Shown in pieces: positions 34,687 to 44,682 of a stretch of 64,000 bases of DNA; positions within the stretch are counted from its first letter, which is position 1, and every line of letters begins with the position of its first letter. Source of the stretch: Lachnospiraceae bacterium (GTDB lineage: Bacteria > Bacillota_A > Clostridia > Lachnospirales > Lachnospiraceae); NCBI GenBank assembly GCA_017561985.1, contig JAFZAZ010000020.1, positions 1 through 64,000 on the forward strand, given 5' to 3'. The notes beneath the pieces are model-generated. The model ran no database searches, had not been told where the DNA came from, and saw only the letters and a program-made list of their open reading frames with translations. Position numbers and translations under genes: made by a program.

Positions 34687-34715
34687 ATTGTACCATTTTC
34701 CGCGTCGCATGTCAA
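34687..34715 (-). promoter_or_regulatory. Promoter for dapA-dapB
   Basis: On the minus strand TTGACA, 17-bp spacer, TACAAT: one mismatch from consensus. The predicted transcription start is near 34680. Confidence 0.82.
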
Positions 34716-34782
34716 GGAAATACATATCATCCTGCCTGACTCTGCAGTCGAAAAATCAACCGGACAACCTCTGTCCTTCCGC

Positions 34783-34813
34783 AAAAAAAGAATACCGCTT
34801 TTCACGGTATTCT
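34783..34813 (-). terminator. Intrinsic terminator after the isomerase-like gene
   Basis: A perfect 9-bp stem (AGAATACCG at 34789-34797, CGGTATTCT at 34805-34813) is followed on the minus strand by a run of T. It separates the isomerase/oxidase pair from dapA. Confidence 0.92.
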
Positions 34814-34899
34814 ACAAAACAGCTGAAATCTTCGTTTTCCTGAAGTCTGCAGGTCGCATGCGCCGGGAACGAAAGCCACCCCGTTTCCGGGATCCGCCG

Positions 34900-35724
34900 T
34901 CAATACAGCCCCTGCAGTTCTCTCTTCAGGTACGCCATGTAGCGGAGGTACTCCTCGTCGGTGTGCAGATGCTCAAGGATCACCGGCATGTCCGGGTCCA
35001 GCGAATGCATTTTTTCGGCATAATAGCGGAGCGGGAATTCACCGGCGCCGGGGCCGCACTCCTCAAGGCGGAGCGTGTAATTATCGCTCAGATGAACGTC
35101 CTTGATATGGCAGCTGCGGATGCTCATTCCCAAAAGCTCGACGCACTCGTCGACGAGTTCCTCCGGGTGGAAATACCGATCCGCGGAATTGACCATGTTG
35201 ATGATGTCCATGTGCACCGCAAAGCGATCCCTGTCGACTTCCTCCAGAAGGCGCATGTAATCCTTCGGGCCGGTCGGAATCATCCACGGCATCGGTTCCA
35301 GCGTAAAATACGTGTTCTTCACGTTCGCACGGTCGATGATCTCACGGACCATCGCGACGGTCTCGCGCCATGCATTTTTCGAAAAATTCTCACGGTATCC
35401 GCCGTCCCACCGGGGTCCGAACGCGCCCGCAACGTTGACCGCGCAGCGCGCCCCGAGATAATCCGCAAGGCGAAGCTGCTCCACGCAGTAATCCCGGTTG
35501 CGCCTCCGCTCCTCCGGATCCGCCGCGAGAGCGTTTCTCCAGATTCCGACCTCGGCGACAGTCAGCCCTGCCTTGTCCGCGGCCTCCTTGTAAGCGATGA
35601 TCGTCTTCTCCGGCGCATCGCCCGGCACCGGAAATACAACCGTTCCGCATCCTAAGTTTCGCTGATTTTCCGCCCACTCCTCAGGAGTGCGGTGATATAA
35701 AGGGGATGATGTTCCGAGTCTCAT
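34900..35724 (-). CDS. Sugar phosphate isomerase/epimerase-like TIM barrel protein
   Basis: A 274-residue protein of the xylose-isomerase-like TIM-barrel superfamily. The recognisable parts are the start MRLGTSSPLYHRTPEEW, the FTLEPMPWMIP strand with a likely metal-binding glutamate, AVHMDIINMVNSADRYF with an aspartate, and the SCHIKDVHL strand with histidine. Family members isomerise or epimerise sugars such as tagatose, inositol derivatives or hydroxypyruvate. It starts 20 bp after the FMN oxidase gene, so both probably act in one small pathway; the substrate is unknown. Confidence 0.83.
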   Translation of the reverse strand: MRLGTSSPLYHRTPEEWAENQRNLGCGTVVFPVPGDAPEKTIIAYKEAADKAGLTVAEVGIWRNALAADPEERRRNRDYCVEQLRLADYLGARCAVNVAGAFGPRWDGGYRENFSKNAWRETVAMVREIIDRANVKNTYFTLEPMPWMIPTGPKDYMRLLEEVDRDRFAVHMDIINMVNSADRYFHPEELVDECVELLGMSIRSCHIKDVHLSDNYTLRLEECGPGAGEFPLRYYAEKMHSLDPDMPVILEHLHTDEEYLRYMAYLKRELQGLY

Positions 35725-35744
35725 GGTATCTCCTCGCTGTATGA

Positions 35745-36641
35745 TCAGGTCAATACAAGTGCACTGTCATCGATGCTCTTCACGTCGGCGCATCCCGTGC
35801 AGCTCATGATGAACCGCAGTTCTCTTCCGACCGACTGCAGATACCGGATCACGCCGTCCGCGCCGTCCTTCTCAAGATACGGGAGCATCGAGCGGCCGAC
35901 CGCTGCGGCGCCCGCGCCGAGCGCCAGTGATTTGTACACATCCGCACCGCTGCCGATGCCGCAGTCCACAATGATCTCCACTCCGGTTCCGGCCAGCGCC
36001 TCGCGGATCTTCGGAAGTACTTTCATCGGCGGAACCGCGTACGGAAGCCGCCCGTGATGGTGGCTCACGATGATGGCCTTCGCGCCGATCTGCGCGCATT
36101 TTACGGCGTCCTCGACACTGAGCACGCCCTTCACGACGAACGGAAGATTCGTCGATTCCACATAGGAGCGGAGCATGTCCGAAGTCTGTGCCGCCATCTC
36201 CTCTCCGACAACAATGTCGTAGCCGTTGCCGCCGAAGATGTGGTCGATATCCATGCCGACGCCGAACGCGCCCTCGTCCTCCGCAAACTTCAGCTGGTCG
36301 CGCACCTTCGCATTGTCCGCATACGGCTTGACGATGCGCACCGTCTTCGCGCCGGTCTTTGCGATCTCGCGGAACATATCATTTTCCATCATCCCGCAGA
36401 AATTCAGAATGTTGCACTCGCGAGCGGCGATCGAGTACTCGATCAGTCCGTTCTGCGGCCGCCCCTCATAGTTCCTCAGGTGGGAAAATGCGGGCGTCAT
36501 CACGGGCATGGAAAATGTCCCGCCCAGAAACTCCGTCGTCGTGTCCGCGCAGACGGAGTCGATCAGTCTCTCTTCGATCAATATGGAATCCATATACCGC
36601 GCTGTGATCTCATTGGCGTCAGATACTCTCGTGTAACTCAT
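35745..36641 (-). CDS. FMN-dependent alpha-hydroxy-acid oxidase/dehydrogenase family protein
   Basis: A 298-residue TIM-barrel flavoprotein related to lactate oxidase, glycolate oxidase and isopentenyl diphosphate isomerase 2. The C-terminal half has VVKGVLSVEDAVKC with the FMN lysine, SHHHGRLPYAVPP in place of the usual SNHGGRQLD active-site loop, and IIVDCGIGSGADVYK for the FMN phosphate. It is about 60 residues shorter than typical members, mainly at the N terminus. The ATG at 36641 overlaps a 16-codon upstream ORF (ATGA). Co-transcription with the isomerase-like gene suggests oxidation of a sugar-derived hydroxy acid, an inference. Confidence 0.82.
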   Translation of the reverse strand: MSYTRVSDANEITARYMDSILIEERLIDSVCADTTTEFLGGTFSMPVMTPAFSHLRNYEGRPQNGLIEYSIAARECNILNFCGMMENDMFREIAKTGAKTVRIVKPYADNAKVRDQLKFAEDEGAFGVGMDIDHIFGGNGYDIVVGEEMAAQTSDMLRSYVESTNLPFVVKGVLSVEDAVKCAQIGAKAIIVSHHHGRLPYAVPPMKVLPKIREALAGTGVEIIVDCGIGSGADVYKSLALGAGAAAVGRSMLPYLEKDGADGVIRYLQSVGRELRFIMSCTGCADVKSIDDSALVLT

Positions 36642-36688
36642 AATAACCTCCGTACATCTTCCGCGATCTGTTCCATGCAGTTGTTCAT
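36638..36688 (-). CDS. 16-residue upstream ORF, coupled to the FMN oxidase gene
   Basis: The short ORF encodes MNNCMEQIAEDVRRLL. It has a strong GGAGG seven bases before its ATG and a stop that overlaps the start of the next gene in ATGA. Its last codons contain the ribosome site of that gene. This arrangement suggests translational coupling or a leader peptide. The peptide itself may have no function; no database match was tried. Confidence 0.5.
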   Translation of the reverse strand: MNNCMEQIAEDVRRLL

Positions 36689-36718
36689 AGCCTTTCCTCC
36701 GTAGCTTATTTTACCAAA

Positions 36719-36747
36719 AGTATAACTGAGTATCAAAGGGCAAACAA
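36719..36747 (-). promoter_or_regulatory. Promoter for the upstream ORF and FMN oxidase
   Basis: On the minus strand -35 TTGTTT, 17-bp spacer, -10 TATACT, about 30 bp upstream of the 16-codon ORF. Confidence 0.5.
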
Positions 36748-36870
36748 TGTGATATTCGATGTATCCCATGTCGATATTCGGCGGGTTCGAAACAACGCCC
36801 GTTTGGACCGTTCGGATATAAATACACAAAAATTTCACAGTGCAGCGCGCAATGTTCGTTACCTTATCTA

Positions 36871-36899
36871 TAGGAAAATGCGGCGCTTTATGTTACAAT
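36871..36899 (+). promoter_or_regulatory. Extended -10 promoter for typA
   Basis: TGT directly followed by TACAAT at 36894-36899 gives a good extended -10; the -35 region (TAGGAA) is weak. The predicted leader is about 90 nt. Confidence 0.55.
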
Positions 36900-36994
36900 G
36901 TGTAAGGTTGTGCGCATTTTTACCGCATTACTGCAAAAAAACACAGATCCGAACGAAAAAATACAGGGTCGGAAAAGCAGGGAAACACAAGTAT

Positions 36995-38818
36995 ATGAAG
37001 AGAAATGACATTCGTAATATCGCCATCATCGCACACGTTGACCACGGCAAAACGACGCTCGTGGACGAGCTTCTGAAGCAAAGCGGCGTCTTCCGCACCG
37101 GTCAGGTTGTTGAGGAGCGCGTGATGGACTCCAACGATATCGAGCGCGAGCGCGGTATCACTATTCTTTCGAAAAATACAGCCGTCACTTACAAGGGCGT
37201 AAAGATCAACATCATCGACACCCCCGGCCATGCCGATTTCGGCGGCGAGGTGGAGCGCGTTCTCAAGATGGTGAACGGCGTTGTTCTGCTCGTTGACGCT
37301 TTCGAGGGTCCCATGCCGCAGACCAAATTCGTGCTGAAAAAGGCGCTTGATCTGCACCTTCCCGTCATCGTATGCATCAACAAGATCGACCGTCCCGAGG
37401 CGCGCCCGAAGGAAGTTATCGACGAGGTTCTGGAACTCCTCATCGATCTCGACGCCGACGAGGAGCAGCTCGACTGCCCGATCGTCTTCGCCTCCGCAAA
37501 GAGCGGCGTTGCGATCCTCGAGCTCACGGACAAGCCCGTCAGCATGGATCCTCTCTTCGAGACGATTCTCGACTACATTCCCGCTCCGGAAGGCGACGAG
37601 ACCGCCGGAACGCAGGTTCTCATCAGCACGATCGACTACAACGAGTATGTCGGCCGCATCGGCGTCGGCAAGGTGGACAACGGAACGATCCGCGTGAACC
37701 AGGAATGCGTCATCGTAAACCACCACGACCCCGACAAGCTCCGCAGGGTAAAGATCAGTAAGCTCTACGAGTTCGACGGTCTGAAGAAAGTCGAAGTGAA
37801 CGAGGCGACCGTGGGAAGCATCGTTGCCATCTCCGGCATCAGCGACATCCACATCGGCGATACGTTGTGCTCCCCGGAGAATCCGCAGGCAATCCCGTTC
37901 CAGAAGATTTCCGAGCCTACGATCTCGATGAATTTCTTAGTAAACGACAGCCCTCTCGCAGGTCAGGAAGGCAAGTTTGTCACCTCGCGCCATCTGCGCG
38001 AGCGTCTCTTCCGCGAGCTCAACACCGACGTTTCGCTCCGCGTTGAGGAGACCGACACGACCGAGGCGTTCAAAGTCTCCGGACGCGGCGAGCTGCATCT
38101 CTCCGTATTGATCGAGAACATGCGCCGCGAGGGTTATGAATTTGCCGTGAGCAAGGCCCAGGTCATTTTCCGCGAGGACGAGAACGGCAAGAAGCTCGAG
38201 CCCATGGAGGAGTGCGTTGTCGACGTTCCGGAGGAATTCGCCGGCAACGTCATCGAGAAGCTCTCCGCCCGCAAGGGTGAGCTGCAGGGCATGAGCTCGT
38301 TCGGCGCAGGCTCCACCCGATTGACATTCCAGATTCCCGCGCGCGGCCTGATCGGCTACCGCAACGAGTTCCTCACGGACACCAAGGGCGAGGGAATCAT
38401 CAATACGATATTTTCCGGCTATGCGCCGTACAAGGGCGACCTTAACTACCGCTCGCAGGGAAGCCTGATCGCGTTCGAGAGCGGCGAGGCCGTAACGTAC
38501 GGTCTGTTCAACGCACAGGAGCGCGGCTGTCTCTTCATCGGCGCAGGCGAGAAGGTTTACGCCGGAATGGTTGTCGGTGAGAACGGCAAGCCCGAGGACG
38601 TCGAGGTCAATGTCTGCAAGAGAAAGCAGCTCACGAACACCCGCTCTTCCGCTGCCGACGAAGCTCTCCGCCTGACGCCTCCGCGCGTCATGAGCCTTGA
38701 GCAGTGCCTCGAGTTCATCGACAACGACGAACTTCTGGAAGTCACTCCGAAGAATCTCCGCATCCGCAAGAAGATCCTGGATTCTCTGGAGCGCAAACGT
38801 GCATCGCGCAAGAACTGA
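36995..38818 (+). CDS. typA: Ribosome-associated GTPase TypA/BipA
   Basis: Translational GTPase that binds the 70S ribosome and is needed for 50S assembly and growth at low temperature or stress. The G1 motif AHVDHGKTTLVDELL is near residue 15, the switch motif DSNDIERERGITI, G3 DTPGHADFGGE and G4 NKIDRPEA follow, and the C-terminal domain ends with SLERKRASRKN. The ATG at 36995 (607 residues, normal length) has AGGGAA ten bases upstream; longer in-frame starts are not supported. The dCMP deaminase gene starts 30 bp downstream. Confidence 0.96.
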   Translation: MKRNDIRNIAIIAHVDHGKTTLVDELLKQSGVFRTGQVVEERVMDSNDIERERGITILSKNTAVTYKGVKINIIDTPGHADFGGEVERVLKMVNGVVLLVDAFEGPMPQTKFVLKKALDLHLPVIVCINKIDRPEARPKEVIDEVLELLIDLDADEEQLDCPIVFASAKSGVAILELTDKPVSMDPLFETILDYIPAPEGDETAGTQVLISTIDYNEYVGRIGVGKVDNGTIRVNQECVIVNHHDPDKLRRVKISKLYEFDGLKKVEVNEATVGSIVAISGISDIHIGDTLCSPENPQAIPFQKISEPTISMNFLVNDSPLAGQEGKFVTSRHLRERLFRELNTDVSLRVEETDTTEAFKVSGRGELHLSVLIENMRREGYEFAVSKAQVIFREDENGKKLEPMEECVVDVPEEFAGNVIEKLSARKGELQGMSSFGAGSTRLTFQIPARGLIGYRNEFLTDTKGEGIINTIFSGYAPYKGDLNYRSQGSLIAFESGEAVTYGLFNAQERGCLFIGAGEKVYAGMVVGENGKPEDVEVNVCKRKQLTNTRSSAADEALRLTPPRVMSLEQCLEFIDNDELLEVTPKNLRIRKKILDSLERKRASRKN

Positions 38819-38848
38819 CAACAGTTTCACAATAAGGAGAAGGGAACA

Positions 38849-39328
38849 ATGAAAAACACAAACTATCTGAACTGGGACGAGTATTTTATGGGCATCGCTC
38901 TCCTATCCGCAAAGCGCAGCAAGGATCCCAACACCTGTGTCGGCGCCTGCATCGTAAGTCCCGAAAACCGCATCCTCTCGGTCGGCTACAACGGCATGCC
39001 GCGCGGCTGCTCGGACGACGAGTATCCGTGGGAGCGCGAGGGCGACGACCTGGAGACGAAGTACTTCTACGTCTGCCATGCCGAGCTCAACGCGATCCTC
39101 AACTACACCGGCACCAACATGAAGGGCGCGCGCGTTTACACGACGCTCTTCCCGTGCAATGAGTGCACCAAGGCACTCATCCAGGCCGGCATCACCGAAG
39201 TCATCTACCAGAGCGACAAATACGACCTGACCCCCTCGAACATCGCCGCAAAGCGCATGTTTGCATCGGCAGGCGTCACGTACCGCCAGCTCCCCGTAAC
39301 CGGCAAGGACGTCATCATCGCCCTGTAA
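38849..39328 (+). CDS. dCMP deaminase
   Basis: Zinc enzyme that deaminates dCMP to dUMP for thymidylate synthesis; ComEB-like late competence proteins belong to the same family. The zinc site is HAELNAI near residue 75 with PCNEC near 103. The 159-residue length is normal. The ATG at 38849 has AAGGAG in front. It is 30 bp after typA on the same strand, presumably one transcript. No comEA or comEC is nearby, so a nucleotide role is more likely. Confidence 0.93.
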   Translation: MKNTNYLNWDEYFMGIALLSAKRSKDPNTCVGACIVSPENRILSVGYNGMPRGCSDDEYPWEREGDDLETKYFYVCHAELNAILNYTGTNMKGARVYTTLFPCNECTKALIQAGITEVIYQSDKYDLTPSNIAAKRMFASAGVTYRQLPVTGKDVIIAL

Positions 39329-39344
39329 CCTTTCACTGATTTTT

Positions 39345-39394
39345 CGGAAAATGTGCAGAATCCTCCGTAAATTGCTTGGATATGACATTTTCCG
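39345..39394. repeat. Inverted pair of the CGGAAAATG word
   Basis: CGGAAAATG at 39345-39353 and CATTTTCCG at 39386-39394 form a perfect 9-bp inverted repeat, 32 bp apart, in the gap between the deaminase and the ABC transporter. It could form a stem in RNA. It is also a chance-resistant pair of the word that recurs throughout the window. Confidence 0.5.
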
Positions 39395-39486
39395 GAAGAA
39401 CCCCTTTGCGTATATTGGAAAACAGTGCACTGCAGTCAGTGCCCGGGCGATTGTCCGGCATATGAGGAAAATAGAGGAACGAAACA

Positions 39487-42225
39487 ATGCTTTCATTACA
39501 TGACATCAAAAAGGACTACCCGATCGGAGACGGGGTCGTACATGCTCTCAAGGGAATCGACCTCTCCTTCCGCGAGAGCGAATTTGTCGCAATTCTTGGG
39601 CCCTCGGGATGCGGCAAGACGACACTTCTCAACATTGTCGGCGGACTCGACAAATACACAAGCGGCGACCTGATCATCAACGGCCGCTCCACGAAGCAGT
39701 ACAAGGACAAGGATTGGGACTCCTACCGCAATCACAGCATCGGCTTTGTATTCCAGAGCTACAACCTGATCTCCCACCAGACGGTTCTGAAAAACGTTGA
39801 GCTCGCGCTCACGATCTCCGGCGTCTCCAAATCGGAGCGCAGGGAGCGCGCACGCAAGGCTCTCGAGGACGTCGGTTTGGGCGATCAGCTGAACAAGAAA
39901 CCGAACCAGCTCTCCGGCGGTCAGATGCAGCGTGTCGCGATCGCGCGCGCTCTCGTGAACAACCCCGACATCGTGCTCGCCGACGAGCCGACCGGAGCTC
40001 TGGACACCGCCACGAGCGTTCAGATCATGGAGCTCCTCGCGGAGATCGCCAAGAACAAGCTCGTCATCATGGTTACGCACAACCCGGATCTCGCAGAGAC
40101 TTACGCGACCCGCACGATCTGCCTTCTTGACGGTGTTGTCACTTCCGACAGCGCGCCTGTCTCGGAGGAGGAAAAGTCTTCTACCGTAGACCGCAAGCCC
40201 GATCACACGTCGATGTCGTTTTTGACCGCGCTCTCTCTGTCGCTTACGAACCTCATGACAAAGAAGGCGCGCACGATTCTCACCGCATTTGCCGGAAGCA
40301 TCGGTATCATCGGCATCGCTTTGATCCTTTCGCTAAGCCACGGCGTAAACGGCTACATACAGCGTATTCAGGAGGACACTCTCTCCTCGTATCCGCTCAC
40401 GATCCAGAAGAAGACGGCGGACTCCTCCGCCATCATCTCGGCGATCCTCGGTTTGAGCAACGAAGATGTCGAGCGCCACGATGACGGCCGGATCTACTCG
40501 AGCGACATGATGGGTGAGATTCTCGACACCATGCTCTCCGAGATCAAGACCAACGACCTGAAGTCGTTCAAGGAGTTCCTCGACAGCAACGAGGAAATTC
40601 CCTCGCTCGTCACGGACGTCCGCTACTCCTACAATATTGTTCCGCAGATCTACAAGTCGGACACGTCCGAAGGTATCTACCAGCTGAACCCGAGCACGAT
40701 CCTCGGCAGCTTCTGGTCTGCGATGGGAATGACGGAATCCACCATCAACGAGATGAGCAGCATGATGAACATCGGCGGTTCCACAAAGGGCATGTCCGTG
40801 TGGTCCGAGATGCTCGACAACCAGGAACTTCTGGACGAACAATACGAACTCATTGCCGGCCGCTGGCCGAACGCCTACAACGAAGTAATGCTCGTTGTGG
40901 ACAAGAACAATGAGATCAGCGACTATACACTCTACTCTCTCGCACTGAAGAACCCCGACGAGATCTCGGAGAAATTCCGCAAGATCATGGCCGGTGAAGT
41001 CGAGAAGAGCGAAAAGATCTCCTTCAGCTACGAAGATCTCTTAAGCCTTACCTTCCGCCTTGTCATCCCCGCGGATTTCTACGAGTATGACGCGGAAGCT
41101 TCCGCATGGGTCGACCGCTCGCAGGACAAGGAATACATGGCTAAGCTGATCGCGGACAACAGCCGCTCCGTACAGCTGTCGGTGGTCGGTATCATCCGCC
41201 CCGGCGACGAGGCGATGGCTTCGTCCGTCAACGGTGCAGTCGGTTACACACACGCTCTCATCGAGCACATCGTGAACGAAACCAACAGCCGCGAGATCGT
41301 CAAGCAGCAGCTTGAGAACCCGAACCTCGACGTATTCACCGGACTTCCGTTCGAAGTTCCGAAGACGCCGGACGCAGCTGAGCTTCGCGCGATGCTTGCC
41401 GTTCAGCTCGAGAAAATGACTCCCTCGGAGCTCGAGCGTCTCTCCGGAATGCTGGTTGCCTTCTTTAAATCGGACTCGACCGGACGCTACACCGAGATCG
41501 TCGAGAAGCTCGAGAGCGGCGAGCCGGTCTCTCCAGACAAAATGCTTGAGATGCTGCCCGACGAGGTTCTGATGTCCTCCTTCAAGCAGTACCTGAACTC
41601 CGACCAGTCGGTGAGCACATACGACATCAACATTGCAAAGCTGAGCAGCGCGGACCTCACAGACCCCTACTCCATCGGCATTTATCCGAAGGACTTCAAG
41701 TCGAAGGACCGCATTGTGAAGATGATCGCGGAGTACAACAACTCGCATGACGAAGAGCAAAAGATCGAGTACACTGACTACATCGAACTTCTGATGAGCT
41801 CCATCACAAGGATCATCAACTCGATCACCTACATCCTGATCGCATTTGTCGCAATCTCGCTTGTGGTATCCTCGATCATGATCGGTATCATCACGTACAT
41901 CTCCGTGCTGGAGCGCACGAAAGAGATCGGTATTCTCCGTGCGATCGGCGCTTCGAAGCGCGATATCGCCCGCGTATTCAACGCAGAGACGTTGATCATC
42001 GGTTTCGTCGCCGGCGCGTTCGGTATCCTTGCTACGCTTCTTCTGAACATACCGATCAACATGATCATCTACCGCATCGCCGAAGTCCGCGGGCTCTCGA
42101 AGCTCCCTGTCGACGGCGCTGTGATATTGATCCTCATCAGCATGGTTCTCACGCTGATCGCAGGCATCATCCCGTCCCGCATCGCGGCCCGCAAGGATCC
42201 CGTGATTGCACTCCGCACGGAGTAA
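39487..42225 (+). CDS. MacB-type ABC transporter, ATPase fused to FtsX permease
   Basis: A 912-residue fusion. The ATPase (1 to about 225) has Walker A GPSGCGKTT, signature [15 protein letters not shown] and Walker [14 protein letters not shown] helix at about 275-295 follows, then an external domain of about 470 residues, and a C-terminal FtsX block (about 770-912) with VLERTKEIGILRAIGASK. Such proteins export peptides or drugs or drive envelope enzymes. The external domain is much larger than in MacB and may bind a specific partner. The ATG at 39487 has AGAGGAA in front; a strong terminator follows. No two-component system is adjacent. Confidence 0.9.
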   Translation: MLSLHDIKKDYPIGDGVVHALKGIDLSFRESEFVAILGPSGCGKTTLLNIVGGLDKYTSGDLIINGRSTKQYKDKDWDSYRNHSIGFVFQSYNLISHQTVLKNVELALTISGVSKSERRERARKALEDVGLGDQLNKKPNQLSGGQMQRVAIARALVNNPDIVLADEPTGALDTATSVQIMELLAEIAKNKLVIMVTHNPDLAETYATRTICLLDGVVTSDSAPVSEEEKSSTVDRKPDHTSMSFLTALSLSLTNLMTKKARTILTAFAGSIGIIGIALILSLSHGVNGYIQRIQEDTLSSYPLTIQKKTADSSAIISAILGLSNEDVERHDDGRIYSSDMMGEILDTMLSEIKTNDLKSFKEFLDSNEEIPSLVTDVRYSYNIVPQIYKSDTSEGIYQLNPSTILGSFWSAMGMTESTINEMSSMMNIGGSTKGMSVWSEMLDNQELLDEQYELIAGRWPNAYNEVMLVVDKNNEISDYTLYSLALKNPDEISEKFRKIMAGEVEKSEKISFSYEDLLSLTFRLVIPADFYEYDAEASAWVDRSQDKEYMAKLIADNSRSVQLSVVGIIRPGDEAMASSVNGAVGYTHALIEHIVNETNSREIVKQQLENPNLDVFTGLPFEVPKTPDAAELRAMLAVQLEKMTPSELERLSGMLVAFFKSDSTGRYTEIVEKLESGEPVSPDKMLEMLPDEVLMSSFKQYLNSDQSVSTYDINIAKLSSADLTDPYSIGIYPKDFKSKDRIVKMIAEYNNSHDEEQKIEYTDYIELLMSSITRIINSITYILIAFVAISLVVSSIMIGIITYISVLERTKEIGILRAIGASKRDIARVFNAETLIIGFVAGAFGILATLLLNIPINMIIYRIAEVRGLSKLPVDGAVILILISMVLTLIAGIIPSRIAARKDPVIALRTE

Positions 42226-42316
42226 TCCGCGAGGCATTCGCGCAGACGACAAACCACAGCGCAATCAGACAATCGGTTCAATCTGCCAATGCAACATCGT
42301 TTGATAACGAATCAAA

Positions 42317-42360
42317 TAAAAAAGCAAGCCAAAGTTCATCTTTGACTTGCTTTTATTTTG
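42317..42360. terminator. Bidirectional terminator between convergent genes
   Basis: AAAAGCAAG (42320-42328) pairs with CTTGCTTTT (42346-42354), with a second inner stem CAAAG/CTTTG. T-runs lie on both sides. It ends the MacB-type gene (plus) and the amidase gene (minus). Confidence 0.9.
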
Positions 42361-42407
42361 ACTTCTTTTGTCCTGATCTGCGTTCGTTTCGCCTGTGAAT
42401 CGGATCG

Positions 42408-43130
42408 TCAATTGCTCTTCTTCACTACCGGATTGCTCGTCGTAAAATCCTTGCCCTTGATGGCAAGCGCGACGTCGTCGAGGAAATTCTTCCAGGACTC
42501 CTCGTTCTTTACGAAGAACAGAGGACAATCCTTGCCGGTCAGATCGTAATGACGCTTGACGTCAGACGCCTTCAGATCAAACTCATCGCAGAGATAACCG
42601 ACCAGCGTCACCAGACTCTTGTATGTATCCTTGGACATCGAGCCGTCCGCCTCAATGCAGCAGAACTCGATCGAGAGTCCGTTCTCATTGCTCGATTTGG
42701 AGCCGTACGCCGCCTCGTTGATCGGGATACACTGGATGATCTCACCGTCCGGTCCGACGATGAAATGCATGCTCTCAAGCGCATCCTTGGCATTGCTCGC
42801 CTCACGCAGTCTCTCGTAATAATCGCGCTGATCCTTCGCGGTAGTGCCGGGCATTCCCGCATAATGGATCACGATGGTCTTGACGTTGTTGAGCGCCGTC
42901 CCCGGCCTCGTCCTGTCGCTGACCGTGAGAAGTTTCTGCGTTACCGGAATGTCGCCGACCTTCTTGACCAGACCGTCGTCCGTTCCGCTGAAGATCCACG
43001 ATATGATTTTGACAAACAGCAGAAGCACAAGTATCAGGGCAACCGCCAGACCGCCGAGAATGGCTATTTTCCGCATTCTCTTGCGGCGAAGCCGCCTGCG
43101 CTTCCACTCCTTCTTGCTCATGACCGCCAT
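42408..43130 (-). CDS. Membrane-anchored N-acetylmuramoyl-L-alanine amidase (Amidase_2/PGRP type)
   Basis: A 240-residue cell-wall amidase. A very basic N terminus (KKEWKRRRLRRKRMRK) and one helix (about 21-43) anchor it outside the membrane. The catalytic domain shows zinc ligands in VIHYAGMP and KRHYDLTGKDCP and a MHFIVGPDGEIIQCIP strand typical of Amidase_2. It cleaves the bond between muramic acid and the stem peptide. The ATG at 43130 with AAGGGGGAAA upstream is preferred to 43121. It lies 53 bp after guaB with no terminator between. Confidence 0.9.
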   Translation of the reverse strand: MAVMSKKEWKRRRLRRKRMRKIAILGGLAVALILVLLLFVKIISWIFSGTDDGLVKKVGDIPVTQKLLTVSDRTRPGTALNNVKTIVIHYAGMPGTTAKDQRDYYERLREASNAKDALESMHFIVGPDGEIIQCIPINEAAYGSKSSNENGLSIEFCCIEADGSMSKDTYKSLVTLVGYLCDEFDLKASDVKRHYDLTGKDCPLFFVKNEESWKNFLDDVALAIKGKDFTTSNPVVKKSN

Positions 43131-43183
43131 CGGCCGTTTCCCCCTTTCGCAACCGTTTCTGCCAACCTGACCTTCGGAAAATA

Positions 43184-44656
<1,473 letters not shown>

Positions 44657-44668
44657 TTATGTGAAATA

Positions 44669-44682
44669 ATTTTGCGCAAAAT
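44669..44682. repeat. 14-bp palindrome before guaB
   Basis: ATTTTGCGCAAAAT is a perfect palindrome between the upstream stop codon and the guaB ribosome site. It could be an operator half of a guanine-responsive regulator or a chance A/T-flanked GCGC. Confidence 0.4.

Larger units (their letters stand above)
36642..36994. other. 353-bp divergent intergenic region
   Basis: Between the FMN oxidase (minus) and typA (plus). It contains the 16-codon upstream ORF, a promoter on each strand, and a typA leader of about 90 nt with no structure I recognise. Nothing else is evident. Confidence 0.8.

Noticed and set aside
34613..34715. Lysine riboswitch ahead of dapA
   Set aside because: The leader is about 68 nt, far shorter than the roughly 170-nt lysine riboswitch, and no multi-helix junction is visible.
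39425..39673. GTG-initiated frame with a Cys-rich start (MHCSQCPGDCPAYEEN) before the ABC transporter
   Set aside because: No ribosome site, a GTG start, and it runs out of frame into the clearly coding ABC gene.
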